Part shown: positions 1-8,679 of the stretch, piece by piece
How positions within the stretch are numbered: position 1 is the first letter of the stretch
Layout: every line of letters starts with the position of its first letter
DNA from: DAOUJW01 sp965218945
GTDB lineage: Bacteria; Chloroflexota; Dehalococcoidia; Lucifugimonadales; UBA2985
Direction of reading: 5' to 3'
DNA: 64,000 bases
Assembly: GCA_965218945.1 (NCBI GenBank)
Contig: OZ244718.1
Coordinates: forward strand, 434,001 to 498,000
The notes under the pieces: generated by a model
What the model was told of the DNA's origin: nothing
Seen by the model: only the letters and a program-made list of their open reading frames with translations
Databases searched by the model: none
Position numbers and translations under genes: made by a program

Positions 1-274
1 TCAGCTGGGCGTCGGACGTGCTGGCGACTAGGTGATAGTCTGGGCCTGCGACGCTGATCTTAGTCTCTGATGCGCCCGGGGCGTCGGCAAACTCCGGCGG
101 TTCGGTCGAGATCAGCAAGTCGAAGTGGAGGGATGATGCTGTCTTGTCGCAAGCGGTTTGCACTACCCCCTGGGCCCTCGCGCCCGATATGAGATCAAGC
201 GCTATCCAAAGGCCCGCCGCGATGGCCATCATGATGATGACCCCAATGGTGAGCGAGTATTTTACTTTCGTCAT
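1..274 (-). CDS. Exported protein, N-terminal part only (runs off the window)
   Basis: Only the first 91 codons are inside the window; the 3' end lies beyond the left edge. The ATG at 274 follows a GGGGGG ribosome-binding site and begins MTKVKYSLTIGVI. This is a lysine-containing start plus a hydrophobic stretch of about 25 residues ending near ARAQG, so a signal peptide or membrane anchor is likely. The visible mature part (with the short motif ISTEPPEFADAPG) matches no family I recognise. It starts 33 bases after the stop of the fibronectin-type protein on the same strand, so the two probably form an operon and may work together at the cell surface. Confidence 0.6.
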   Translation of the reverse strand, partial: MTKVKYSLTIGVIIMMAIAAGLWIALDLISGARAQGVVQTACDKTASSLHFDLLISTEPPEFADAPGASETKISVAGPDYHLVASTSDAQL

Positions 275-307
275 CTGACCCCCCTGTGACATGCGCTTTC
301 GGCGTCA

Positions 308-2533
308 TTACTCTTCGTCAAATGCAGTTCTTATCTCCTGCTCCTGTTCATCTGTCAGGTCATCGTCAATCTCAGCAAGCACCCGTCCGAGATACTCTAA
401 GAGGAGCACACCCTGGTTATCTACGTTGAAGGGGTCCTGCTCGACGTTAGATTCGCTCTCCCATGTTGCGGACGTTGTCGTCTCCCGCGTCGTCCCTCCC
501 GCGGTGAACTCGTGAGTCCCATCCAGCTGGAGCGTGTGATGCTTGAACAGGCGTGGGCTGAGTCTCAAGCCTGAGGTGTGAATTTTACCGCCCTTACAGG
601 GGCCGGGGCAGGTGTAGGGAAGGGTGACAGGTACGGCATCAGTCTCTCCAGCCCTGGGCCATCGGAAGAATCCGGCGATGACGTCTACGTTGTATTGTTT
701 GACCGCCCTCCCGAAAGCCGACGTGTCGAGATCTTCCACCTCCAGTTCGCCTTGATGAAAATCGCCGCCCCAGGTAGCGGTCTCGGCCCCAGGCCTGGAT
801 TTATTCTCTATCATACCCTCCAGGCACCAGTTGCCCCCTGAGTAGAATCGCCTGAGAATCTCTACACGAGCAGTGTGCCGGGACCCGTCTGGAAACCTCA
901 GTATTTCATGGTCTGACGCAACCCTGGCCCTGGGCCAACCGCACCCGGAGCCGTCCGTGGGAGTGAGTTGAACTGGCCTAGCGTATGGCTGCAACGTCGT
1001 CACGGTCAAGTCCGAGCTCCAACGGCCCCACTGCTTGGTGTAGCGCACCCCGTCGCCCTTGAGCCGGACGCTGACGGTATGTTCGGTATTGGGGCGCAGG
1101 TTCTTGACTACATCGGTGTCCTCACTGGCGGGCCCATCCTCACTCTCCTGCCGGTAGTACCATCGAACTGGGCGTGCCCTGATGTCGGAATGGGCTGCTC
1201 CATTGACGCGGGTCCAGGACACCTTGATGGCTGAGTCCGTCCTGTACACAAGAGATAGTGCAGGCGGAGGGTCCGGTGGACCCGTTTTAGTGAAGTACGA
1301 AAGGGACCAGTTGCCCCAGGTCGCCCCATCGTTCTCCCCGGCGGACGCCACTCGTATCTGGACCTCGTAGTCTGTGTCCCGGCTCACCTCCCTCATGTGG
1401 ACCTGCCCCTGCGAATCATCGGCGCTTGAGGGCCTCTCTGTCCAGGCGTTGCGTCCCGCCTCGCTGTACCTCACCTCGTAGTCCGTAGCCCCAGTCTGCT
1501 TGGACCACGACACCGAGATGACGGAGTCCCGCACGGCTATGGTCAGCGCAGGGGGCTGAATTGTGGAAACCACCGGCGGCGGATCGACCGGTGGCTGGCC
1601 TCCAGTTTCCGTCTCCGTCGGCGGCGGCCTCGGGTCCCCCTCCTCCGTCGGCGTGGGGACCCCGTGCTCAGTCGTCGCTGTGGGGTCGGGCGTGATCGAC
1701 GTCGCTGTGGGGTCGGGCGTGGTCTCCGTCGCTGTGGGGTCGGGCGTGATCGACGTCGCTGTGGGGTCAGGCGTGATCTCCGTTGGCGTAGGCGTTGGGT
1801 CGCAGTCCGTAGTAGCGTACGCAGTGCCAGACCAGCCACTCCACACACTCCGGTACCGCACGCCATCCCCCCTACCCCTCAGATTAAACTGATAAGATGT
1901 GCATGGGAGCAGACCACTTATTGTCCTGCCTTCCACTGTGTCACCAGGGGCCTCGTCGTCCTTGACCACGCGGCCACCTGAGGTTAGACCTGTCGGGCGG
2001 TATTTCACGCTGTAGGTGCTGAAGCCGCGGTGGTAACTCCACGTGATCCTAACGCTAGTCCGGCTCCTCGTTGTAGCGGCGGCAATGCTGGGGGTTGGAG
2101 GCCAGGGCAGAGTTTCAGTCGCCGTAGGCTCCGGGTCGTCGTAGTCGTCGTCTGTGGCCGTTGGCCGTACTTCAACCTCTGTCGCTGTAGGCTCCACTTC
2201 TACTTCCGTCGCCGTTGGCCGCACCACCACTTCTGTGGGCGTTGCTGTGGGCACGTCTGTAGCCGTAGGAACCTCGGTGGGCGTACTGGTAGGGTAGTGT
2301 TGGCAATGAGGGTAGGGGTGGCACGGAGGCGTCCAGGGCGTGGATGTTGGCCGGGTTGTCGCTGTCGCTGTGGGCACAACATCGTCAGGGGCCTCGTCGT
2401 CCTTCGGGACTTCGCCTCCCTGCGCTCCGTCATCAGTGGGCGTTGGGGCCTGCGCCGAGGCCGTCATCACAAACACCACAACAAAAAGGGCTGCCGCCAA
2501 GTACACCAGGAAAGCAGAGGTCTTGAAGGACAT
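308..2533 (-). CDS. Secreted fibronectin type III protein with Pro-Thr-rich spacers
   Basis: 741 residues. A signal peptide (about 1-28, ending ASAQA) is followed by a Pro/Thr/Glu/Val-rich spacer to about residue 150 made of PTATEVEV-type repeats. Then comes one fibronectin type III domain (about 150-245, with RITWSYHRGFSTYSVKYRP), a second spacer built from 9-residue PDPTATSIT repeats, and two more FN3 domains (about 338-525). The C-terminal domain of about 210 residues contains cysteine pairs (WCLEG, CPGPC) and is unfamiliar to me. The architecture fits a surface adhesion or matrix protein; that role is inferred. The upstream end lies 87 bases from an IS630 insertion, which may have changed its promoter. 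Confidence 0.8.
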   Translation of the reverse strand: MSFKTSAFLVYLAAALFVVVFVMTASAQAPTPTDDGAQGGEVPKDDEAPDDVVPTATATTRPTSTPWTPPCHPYPHCQHYPTSTPTEVPTATDVPTATPTEVVVRPTATEVEVEPTATEVEVRPTATDDDYDDPEPTATETLPWPPTPSIAAATTRSRTSVRITWSYHRGFSTYSVKYRPTGLTSGGRVVKDDEAPGDTVEGRTISGLLPCTSYQFNLRGRGDGVRYRSVWSGWSGTAYATTDCDPTPTPTEITPDPTATSITPDPTATETTPDPTATSITPDPTATTEHGVPTPTEEGDPRPPPTETETGGQPPVDPPPVVSTIQPPALTIAVRDSVISVSWSKQTGATDYEVRYSEAGRNAWTERPSSADDSQGQVHMREVSRDTDYEVQIRVASAGENDGATWGNWSLSYFTKTGPPDPPPALSLVYRTDSAIKVSWTRVNGAAHSDIRARPVRWYYRQESEDGPASEDTDVVKNLRPNTEHTVSVRLKGDGVRYTKQWGRWSSDLTVTTLQPYARPVQLTPTDGSGCGWPRARVASDHEILRFPDGSRHTARVEILRRFYSGGNWCLEGMIENKSRPGAETATWGGDFHQGELEVEDLDTSAFGRAVKQYNVDVIAGFFRWPRAGETDAVPVTLPYTCPGPCKGGKIHTSGLRLSPRLFKHHTLQLDGTHEFTAGGTTRETTTSATWESESNVEQDPFNVDNQGVLLLEYLGRVLAEIDDDLTDEQEQEIRTAFDEE
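1674..1781. repeat. Four tandem 27-bp coding repeats (Pro-Thr spacer)
   Basis: Four 27-base units lie head to tail. They differ at only a few positions (the unit end alternates gatcgac and gtctcc/atctcc) and encode 9-residue PDPTAT(S/E)(I/T)T repeats of the secreted FN3 protein. The repeats are in frame, so unit gain or loss would change spacer length without breaking the gene. Confidence 0.85.
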
Positions 2534-2617
2534 TTTATACTCTCACATTGGCCCTTGACTTGCTTCCTGGAGAGGAGTCACACAAGGAGGAAATCGGGAA
2601 GAAGGGCTATGCGCGCC

Positions 2618-3706
2618 CTAGTGCCCTGTATCCAAAGTACGCTGGCAAAAGCGGGCCACACTTGCTAGGATTTGGTCAGCGGTCTTGGTCCATACCAAGG
2701 GCTTGGGGTCTTCGTTGGTGACGTCCAGGTAGCGGTAGATGGCAGCCTCCAGTTCGGCGCTGCTCTGATGCACTCCCCGGCGCAACTGCTTTTCGGTGAG
2801 CAGACCGAACCAGCGCTCCACTAGGTTCAGCCAGGAGGCGCTGGTGGGCGTGAAATGAATATGGAAGCGGGGCCGCTTGGCGAACCAGTTCCGGATCAGC
2901 GCCGTCTTGTGGGTGGCGTAGTTGTCGGCAATCAGGTGCACGTCCAACTCGGCGGGCACCGCGGACTCGATGGCATCGAGAAACTTGCGGAACTCCAAGG
3001 CCCGGTGGCGGCGGTGGCACTGGCCAATCACCTGGCCGGTCCTGGCGTCCAAAGCGGCGAACAGGGACGTGGTACCGTGGCGCACGTAATCATGGGTGCG
3101 CCGTTCGGCCTGGCCCGGGCGCAGGGGCAAAAGCGGTCTGGTGCGGTCCAGGGCTTGGATCTGGGACTTCTCGTCTACGCACAAGACCAGCGCCCGGTCC
3201 GGCGGGTTGAGGTAGAGCCCCACAATATCCCGCACCTTCTCAATGAAGAGGGGATCCGCCGACAGCTTGAAGGTCTCGGTGCGGTGAGGTTGCAGCGCGA
3301 AGGCACGCCAGATGCGACTCACCGTGTTGTGGCTCAGACCGGAACGCCGGGCCATGGCCCGGGTGCTCCAGTGGGTGGCGTCCTTGGGGGTGGTCTCCAA
3401 GGTCAACGCAATCACCCGCTCAACGTCGGCATCGTCAATCATCCTGGGGCGACCGCTGCGCGGTTGGTCCAAAAGGCCGTCCAGCCGTTGCTCCAAGAAC
3501 CGGGACCGCCATTTGCCCACCGTGTCAATGCATACCCGCAACTCGGCGGCCACCGCAGTGTTGCTCCGGCCATCGGCACAGGCCAGAACAATTCTGGACC
3601 GCAGGGCCAACGCCTGGGCCGTTTTGGGCCGGCGGGTCCATTGTTCCAAGGTTTCCCGTTCGGCGCCGTCCAGGGCCAAAGGCGCCATTGGTCTGCCTCT
3701 GCCCAT
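2618..3706 (-). CDS. IS630-family DDE transposase
   Basis: 362 residues, full length for the family. N-terminal helix-turn-helix segments (about 10-130, including a second HTH around RRSGLSHNTVSRIWRAF) bind the element ends. The catalytic domain shows the DDE triad in VLCVDEKSQIQAL, HLIADNYATHK and WLNLVERWFGLLTEK. I take the ATG at 3706 because GGAGG ends 6 bases before it; the ATG at 3712 abuts the same GGAGG and is too close. The stop codon TAG is not inside the element: its TA is the target dinucleotide and its G comes from flanking host DNA. Confidence 0.92.
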   Translation of the reverse strand: MGRGRPMAPLALDGAERETLEQWTRRPKTAQALALRSRIVLACADGRSNTAVAAELRVCIDTVGKWRSRFLEQRLDGLLDQPRSGRPRMIDDADVERVIALTLETTPKDATHWSTRAMARRSGLSHNTVSRIWRAFALQPHRTETFKLSADPLFIEKVRDIVGLYLNPPDRALVLCVDEKSQIQALDRTRPLLPLRPGQAERRTHDYVRHGTTSLFAALDARTGQVIGQCHRRHRALEFRKFLDAIESAVPAELDVHLIADNYATHKTALIRNWFAKRPRFHIHFTPTSASWLNLVERWFGLLTEKQLRRGVHQSSAELEAAIYRYLDVTNEDPKPLVWTKTADQILASVARFCQRTLDTGH

Positions 3707-3785
3707 ATTCATCCTCCTTTTGCCAGGTAATCAGGAGGATACACCATAGCCGGCAAACATGCGACTAACTTTGGTTACACCACAC
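2621..3785 (-). mobile_element. IS630-family insertion sequence, complete, TA target duplication
   Basis: The element is about 1165 bp, bounded by imperfect inverted repeats. The left end reads gtgccctgtatccaaagt and the right end, reversed, gtgtggtgtaaccaaagt, with 14 of 18 positions matching. TA dinucleotides sit directly outside both ends (2619-2620 and 3786-3787), as expected for IS630/Tc1-type insertion. The single transposase ORF is intact, so the copy may be active. Confidence 0.88.
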
Positions 3786-3787
3786 TA

Positions 3788-3928
3788 GCAGCCTGTCCGA
3801 GAAAGACGATAGATGTCATAACATGCACGTAACCAAACTACTGGAAAGGTATAGCAAACGTTATTCGTATACAATCACCACGTTCACTATGCAAATCGTG
3901 GGCATCAGAGGTTACTCGGACAGGCTGC
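3788..3928. mobile_element. MITE-like element with perfect 14-bp inverted repeats, TA-flanked
   Basis: A 141-bp non-coding segment begins gcagcctgtccgag and ends with the exact reverse complement ctcggacaggctgc. TA lies immediately outside each end (3786-3787 and 3929-3930). No ORF of note is inside. Length, inverted repeats and TA flanks fit a non-autonomous element mobilised by an IS630/Tc1-type transposase. Its termini differ from those of the neighbouring IS630, so that IS is not obviously its driver. Confidence 0.75.
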
Positions 3929-4024
3929 TAGCGTACTATGCTATCCCAGCCCTGTCAACGCGGTGTACGGGGTCAGGAGATTGGCACAGGTTGGTTGTTT
4001 CGTGCTCGTTCAGCATCGTTCCAT

Positions 4025-4053
4025 TTGCGCCCCGCGCTGGGCTGCCTTATACT
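4025..4053 (+). promoter_or_regulatory. Candidate sigma-70-type promoter of the enoyl-CoA hydratase gene
   Basis: TTGCGC and TATACT are separated by 17 bases, and the -10 box lies about 38 bases before the start codon at 4091. Confidence 0.45.
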
Positions 4054-4090
4054 CGCGTCGGATACCGCATTAACACTAATGGAGGCCGCT

Positions 4091-4903
4091 ATGGAATGGG
4101 ACAATCCGCACGTGATTTATGAGAAGAAGGGCCAGATAGCCTACCTCACCATGAACCGCCCGGAGCGCATGAACGCCCTGGGGAGGGATATAAGCAGGGG
4201 TCTGCAGCAGGGAGTCACCGACTTCCGAAACGACCCTGAAATGCGCGTGCTGATTATCACGGGCGCAGGCGACCGCGCCTTCTGCGCCGGCGGAGACCTG
4301 AAGGAGATGGCGGACAGGTCCAGGTCGGGTGAGCCGACCATACCGGCCACAGCCACAGAGGTCGCAACGCCTGAGCTTATCATGACCACCTACAACAAGC
4401 CCGTAATCGCCGCCATCAACGGCGTCGCCGCGGGTGGCGGCTGCGAGCTTGCGGCGTGCTGCGACATCCGCGTCGGCACGCCGAACACACGCATGGGATG
4501 CCCGGAGTCGCGGGTGGGTCTCGGTGCCCACGTGGGGACGGTTATGCTGCCCAGGATGCTTCCAATGGGTATCGCACTGGAGGCCTTGTTCACCGCCCGG
4601 CTGCTCAGCGCCGAGGAGTGCGAGAAGTGGGGCCTCATCAACAGGATAGTCCCCCAGGATGAACTGATGTCCTACTGCACGGAGCTGGCGGAGAAAATCC
4701 TGGATTGCGCGCCGCTCTCGGTGGCCCGCCAGAAGCACAACGCATACAAGAGCAGCGGTCTGCCTTTGCCTTACGCCTTCCACATCAACGCGGGGCCGGA
4801 CGTCTACGGTGAGCAGGGAGCGGAGGACAGGGTCGAGGGAGCGAGGGCTTTCGCAGAGAAGCGGCGGCCTAGCTGGAAGGCTAGGATAACAAGCCCGGAC
4901 TAG
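4091..4903 (+). CDS. Enoyl-CoA hydratase/isomerase (crotonase) family protein
   Basis: 270 residues, normal for a crotonase. These enzymes add water to or isomerise acyl-CoA esters through an oxyanion hole. AFCAGGDL (about 64-70) and NGVAAGGGCEL (110-120) form the oxyanion-hole and CoA-binding segments. Glu119 and Glu139 (in CPES) occupy the positions of the two catalytic glutamates of enoyl-CoA hydratase, which supports real hydratase chemistry. The ATG at 4091 is chosen because GGAGG lies 5 bases upstream; a longer in-frame extension lacks such a site and would read into the MITE. The substrate cannot be deduced, and the gene stands alone between repeats. Confidence 0.88.
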   Translation: MEWDNPHVIYEKKGQIAYLTMNRPERMNALGRDISRGLQQGVTDFRNDPEMRVLIITGAGDRAFCAGGDLKEMADRSRSGEPTIPATATEVATPELIMTTYNKPVIAAINGVAAGGGCELAACCDIRVGTPNTRMGCPESRVGLGAHVGTVMLPRMLPMGIALEALFTARLLSAEECEKWGLINRIVPQDELMSYCTELAEKILDCAPLSVARQKHNAYKSSGLPLPYAFHINAGPDVYGEQGAEDRVEGARAFAEKRRPSWKARITSPD

Positions 4904-4914
4904 GGGCAATCGGG

Positions 4915-5300
4915 GTTACCAATGGACCATTCCTGCGGATGGAGACCTTTGCGTAACCCATAGCGTCATCCCGCAAGAATTGCCCTCACCGTCATTCCTG
5001 CGGAGGCAGGAATCCATCTCTGGGTGGAGGGGTATCGCCCCACCCCGCCTGGATTCCCGTTTACAGAGACCTTTGAATAACCTTAAATCCCTTCCCCCGC
5101 TTGCGGGGGAAGGTCAGGATGGGGGCAAACAAGCGGTGTGTCCACACACGATTCACCCCCATCTCAATCTTCCCCCTCGAGGGGGAAGAGGCTCTGCGCC
5201 CCGACAAATGAGTTACGCAAAGGTCTCTTTTCACGGGAATGACAGTGATATGGGGCTTCGTCACAAGTTACGCAAAGGCCTCCGGTAGCAGGAATCCAGG
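4915..5300. repeat. Cluster of dispersed intergenic repeats
   Basis: This belongs to a 591-base gene-free stretch. It carries gtcattcctgcggaggcagg followed by aatcc near 4990, a second inverted-repeat family (cttcccccgcttgcgggg), and four copies of the short motif agacctttgcgtaac in both orientations (near 4940, 5068, 5213 and 5267). The same motifs recur at 25940-26260, 27520 and 62330-62585. Confidence 0.75.
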
Positions 5301-5494
5301 ATGCCTGTGATAGCATCCAGTAGACCCCTGCTCCCCGTTTCCACGCGGACAAGCTTCGCAGGGGTGGCGGAGAAGAGCCTGCCGGCAGCGGCTGCGAGGA
5401 GTTGACCGGCTCGCCTCCGCTTTATAGACTGGTAAAAGTTGCCATCACACCGGTCGTCAGAGATTACCCAGTGGCGGCCCGAGGTAAGAGGGAA

Positions 5495-6199
5495 GTGAAA
5501 CTTTACGTCAGAGACCAGCCCAAAAAACCTACTTGGCAGAGGGTGCTGGAAAATATACGTAACTACATAATCACAGGCATACTTATCCTGATCCCTGTGG
5601 CAATCACCTATGTGCTGTTCAAATGGGCCTTCTACACAGTTGACGGGCTGCTGAGGCCGCTATTCGATTCACTCCTCGGCTGGAACATTCCGGGACTCGG
5701 ACTCATAGGGATCCTGCTGGCAGCCTATGCCCTGGGTCTGGTATCCAACCAGAAAATTGGCCGTCGCGCAATTGGGGCCTCCCAGGACTTCATTCTTCAG
5801 GTCCCGGTGATAGGGGCGGTATACGGTCCTGCCAAGAAGCTTATTGAGTCGTTCACCAAGGACAGCGGCGCCGGTTTCAGTCGCGTCGTAATATCCGAGT
5901 ACCCGAAGGCCGGCACGTGGATGGTCGGCTTTCTCACCGGCTTTACCCGCCTGGACCGCGGGATCTACGTGGGCGTGATTTACGTTCCAACGGCGCCCAC
6001 CCCCAACTCCGGCTGGGTGGCAATGGTCCCGGTGGAGAACATATTTGACACCACCATGTCCGTCCAGGAGGCGATGTCTATGGTGCTGTCCGGCGGCATC
6101 TCCTCGCCATTGAACATAGACTTGCAGAATATCGACCCCCAGGAGGCGCTTGACTTCCTGGACAAGGCCGAGGCGGAGGCGGCGCTGGAGGCCCAGTAG
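5495..6199 (+). CDS. DUF502 family membrane protein
   Basis: 234 residues from a GTG at 5495 (GAGG ten bases upstream). A longer in-frame form from a TTG at 5402 is possible but adds 31 residues with no family match. Two transmembrane segments (about 18-42 and 65-90, with GLGLIGILLAAYALGLVSN) are followed by a soluble beta-rich part with the DUF502 pattern: VPVIGAVYGPAKKLIESF, then TGFLTGF-like and VPTAPTPNSGW segments. The acidic tail (KAEAEAALEAQ) is typical. The function of DUF502 is unknown to me. It is flanked by repeats upstream and a CD225/DUF2752 pair downstream. Confidence 0.85.
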   Translation: MKLYVRDQPKKPTWQRVLENIRNYIITGILILIPVAITYVLFKWAFYTVDGLLRPLFDSLLGWNIPGLGLIGILLAAYALGLVSNQKIGRRAIGASQDFILQVPVIGAVYGPAKKLIESFTKDSGAGFSRVVISEYPKAGTWMVGFLTGFTRLDRGIYVGVIYVPTAPTPNSGWVAMVPVENIFDTTMSVQEAMSMVLSGGISSPLNIDLQNIDPQEALDFLDKAEAEAALEAQ

Positions 6200-6430
6200 G
6201 AGGACTGACGGAAGGTGGGGCGACTTGCGTCCCGCGTTCTCCTGATTGGCTCGTTCTCAATATTTGAAATCGCGTGTTAGCATAGGCAGGCGCTACTCTT
6301 CAGCGATGATGAATGGCAGAGGTCGCAGGATTATCCGAAAGCTTGCGTCAACACCTGCGTACCATACCGGTGAGTGAGATGTTGCGTAGAATCTCAACCT
6401 GGCACGGTTCAGCGATTAGGAGGCTATGGC

Positions 6431-6790
6431 ATGTACTGTTCAAGTTGTGGAGTGGAAAATCCGGCCGACGCCCGGTTTTGCAGTAGTTGCGGCAATCCCA
6501 TGCGCATGACGCCTGGGTTCGCGGGGTCGCCTGGCGGTTTCCCACCTCGTGCCGACATACCAAATTATCTGATTCAGGCCATCCTGGTAACTATTTTCTG
6601 TTGCCTGCCAACCGGGATTGTGTCCATTGTCTATGCAGCGCAGGTAAACGGGAAAATCTCGGCGGGCGACATCCGCGGCGCCGAATCAGCGTCCAGCAAT
6701 GCAAGGACTTGGGCTTGGATTTCCTTTGGCTTGGGACTGGCAGGTGTCCTCATCTATGTTTTTGGCGCCGTCTTGGGCGCAGCGATTTAG
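6431..6790 (+). CDS. Zinc-ribbon CD225/dispanin-like membrane protein
   Basis: 119 residues. It starts at ATG 6431, with GGAGG 7 bases upstream. An N-terminal zinc ribbon (CSSCG...CSSCGNP, about 3-23) precedes two membrane segments of CD225 type: PNYLIQAILVTIFCCLPTGI, a short cytoplasmic loop with YAAQVNGKISAGD, then a second helix ending FGAVLGAAI. In bacteria this arrangement is common next to DUF2752 genes, and one follows here after 12 bases. The biochemical role is unknown; it is a probable inner-membrane protein co-expressed with its neighbour. Confidence 0.82.
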   Translation: MYCSSCGVENPADARFCSSCGNPMRMTPGFAGSPGGFPPRADIPNYLIQAILVTIFCCLPTGIVSIVYAAQVNGKISAGDIRGAESASSNARTWAWISFGLGLAGVLIYVFGAVLGAAI

Positions 6791-6802
6791 CCGGGGGGCT
6801 GT

Positions 6803-7261
6803 ATGTCCTGGAATTCGGCAGCATTACCTAGCCATAGTATCCTGTCTTTCCGTGGATACTTGATATCGCCGCGAGCCGCGTACGTAGCCCTGGCGCTTCT
6901 CGCAGCAGCGGGTCTAGCCCTGCTCTATTTCGTCGATCCTCGTCAGCCGGGAAGATACCCAAGCTGTCTCTTCCTGGGTTTCACAGGCTGCTATTGCCCG
7001 GGCTGTGGCACACTTCGAAGCCTGCACCAGCTGCTCCACGGCAACGTTGTTAGCGCACTTGGGTACAACCCTCTTACCGTGCTTTCATTGCCGTTTATCG
7101 CGTACTCTTATGCCACTGGAGCGGCAAGGGCGTTCCGAATACCGGCGCCGCGCGCTGTTTTCGTTCACCATCTTTGGATATGGGCACTGCTGGTGGGGGT
7201 TATTGCATTCTGGATACTGCGCAACACGCCAGTCGAGCCACTGACCGTACTGGCGCCGTAG
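6803..7261 (+). CDS. DUF2752 family membrane protein
   Basis: 152 residues with three hydrophobic segments (about 24-44, 88-105 and 125-142). The diagnostic DUF2752 core CPGCGTLRSLHQLLHGN follows CYCPG at about residues 65-85, with conserved cysteines and a histidine. ATG 6803 lies 12 bases after the CD225-like gene and has GGGGGG just upstream, so the pair is an operon. The function is not established for the family. Confidence 0.85.
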   Translation: MSWNSAALPSHSILSFRGYLISPRAAYVALALLAAAGLALLYFVDPRQPGRYPSCLFLGFTGCYCPGCGTLRSLHQLLHGNVVSALGYNPLTVLSLPFIAYSYATGAARAFRIPAPRAVFVHHLWIWALLVGVIAFWILRNTPVEPLTVLAP

Positions 7262-7319
7262 CACGCCAGACTGAGCATCTGAGCAGATAAAAGGTCCACA
7301 TCAATCATCCGTTGACAGG

Positions 7320-7349
7320 TTGCCTCTGTGCCAGGCGAGGCGTTATACT
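7320..7349 (+). promoter_or_regulatory. Candidate promoter of argC
   Basis: TTGCCT and TATACT are spaced by 18 bases, with the -10 box 30 bases before the TTG start of argC. A perfect TTGACA at 7312 lies too far from this -10 (26 bases) to pair with it. Confidence 0.4.
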
Positions 7350-7379
7350 GGCAGTCTACCCCTTCTGGAGGCTTCAAAA

Positions 7380-8414
7380 TTGAAAGCTGCAATCATAAAC
7401 GTAACTGGTTACTCTGGCATTGAGCTTGCCCGCATCCTGCATCGACACCCGGAGGTTGAGCTTACTCAGGTCACCGGCAGGAGCGCCGTTGGCCAGAAGC
7501 TGGGCGAGGCCTTCCCCCACCTGGGCGACATCGATCTTGTCATTCAGGACGAGGTGTCCGGGAGCGTCGATATTGCCTTCTCGGCCCTGCCGCAGACCGC
7601 AAGCGCCGAGGCCCTGATTCCCCTTGTGGCCCAGGGCGTGAAGTCGATCGACATCAGCGCCGACTTCCGTCTCAAGGACGCATCCGAGTACGAGCAGTGG
7701 TACGGCGTGGCCCATCCCAAGCCGGAGCTCCTGGAGGACTCGGTCTACGGGCTGACGGAGCTGTATCGCAGCGAAATCAAGAACTCAAGCCTGGTGGCCA
7801 ACCCAGGATGCTACCCAACGGGCGCCATTCTTGCCCTGGCTCCGGCCATCCGCGAGGGCCTCATTGGGGAGGACATCATAATCGACAGCAAGTCCGGCGT
7901 GTCCGGCGCCGGCCGCGGACTCAGCATGTCCGCTCACTTCTCCGAGGTGAATGAGAACGTGTCCGCCTACTCCGTGAACGGTCACAGGCACCTGCCGGAG
8001 ATTACACAGGAGATTCGCCACTTCAGCCCGTCTTTCGACCCCAAGATCACCTTCCTGCCTCACCTGATACCCATGACCAGAGGCATCCTCAGCTCCTGCT
8101 ACGTGCCTCTGAAGGACGGGGCCATTTCCGCGGGAGCGACGGGCATTGAAGAGGTGCTGTCACTCTATAAGGACTTCTACCGGGACGAGCCCTTCATCCG
8201 GGTGGTTGATTCATCGCCCATGACCAAGCATACCCTGGGTAACAACAACTGCATCGTGTTCCCGTACGTGGACACCCGCACCAACCGCCTGATGGTGGTG
8301 AGCTGCCTGGACAACCTGGTGAAGGGCGCAGCCGGGCAGGCCATCCAGAACATGAACCTCATGTTCGACATGCCGGAAACGGAGGGGCTGGAGCAGCTTG
8401 CGCTGTATCCCTAG
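7380..8414 (+). CDS. argC: N-acetyl-gamma-glutamyl-phosphate reductase
   Basis: 344 residues. ArgC reduces N-acetylglutamyl phosphate to the semialdehyde with NADPH, the third step of arginine synthesis. The start is the TTG at 7380, because GGAGG sits 8 bases upstream and the protein then begins MKAAIINVTGYSGIELARIL, the expected nucleotide-binding start. The catalytic cysteine is Cys144 in NPGCYPTGAI. Further family segments are KSGVSGAGRG, the GHRHLPEI histidines, and FLPHLIPMTRGIL. No other arg gene is in the window, so the pathway genes are scattered. Confidence 0.96.
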   Translation: MKAAIINVTGYSGIELARILHRHPEVELTQVTGRSAVGQKLGEAFPHLGDIDLVIQDEVSGSVDIAFSALPQTASAEALIPLVAQGVKSIDISADFRLKDASEYEQWYGVAHPKPELLEDSVYGLTELYRSEIKNSSLVANPGCYPTGAILALAPAIREGLIGEDIIIDSKSGVSGAGRGLSMSAHFSEVNENVSAYSVNGHRHLPEITQEIRHFSPSFDPKITFLPHLIPMTRGILSSCYVPLKDGAISAGATGIEEVLSLYKDFYRDEPFIRVVDSSPMTKHTLGNNNCIVFPYVDTRTNRLMVVSCLDNLVKGAAGQAIQNMNLMFDMPETEGLEQLALYP

Positions 8415-8478
8415 AGGCCGCAGCGTACCGCAGACTCCAATGCTCCCGGGGCCTACGCCTGACCCGCAGTTTCGATAT

Positions 8479-8554
8479 GCCCTCATCGTCTAGCCCGGCC
8501 TAGGACGCCACCCTTTCAAGGTGGAGACCAGGGGTTCGAATCCCCTTGAGGGCA
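8479..8554 (+). tRNA. tRNA-Glu (TTC)
   Basis: 76-nt cloverleaf. The acceptor GCCCTCA pairs with TGAGGGC, the T-arm contains GGTTCGAATCC, and the anticodon stem-loop CCACC-CTTTCAA-GGTGG gives anticodon TTC. The CCA end is not encoded. Confidence 0.95.
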
Positions 8555-8679
8555 TAGCCTCCCTCTCATCTTTGACGCCGCTCTTTACAGAGGGCGTATA
8601 CTGGTTTCAAGCGCTCTCTTCTGAAGCGGACGGCGCGGTCCCCACAGCGCCGTAATGGAGGACTCCCATTAGCTCAGAC

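Noticed and set aside
1674..1781. Regular 27-base repeats that resemble a CRISPR array
   Set aside because: The units have no unique spacers and encode in-frame 9-residue Pro-Thr repeats of the FN3 protein.
1945..2405. Repeated peptide KDDEAP (cctcgtcgtcctt in the DNA) in two parts of the FN3 protein
   Set aside because: The match is under 20 bases in a repeat-rich acidic context and can arise by chance or slippage.
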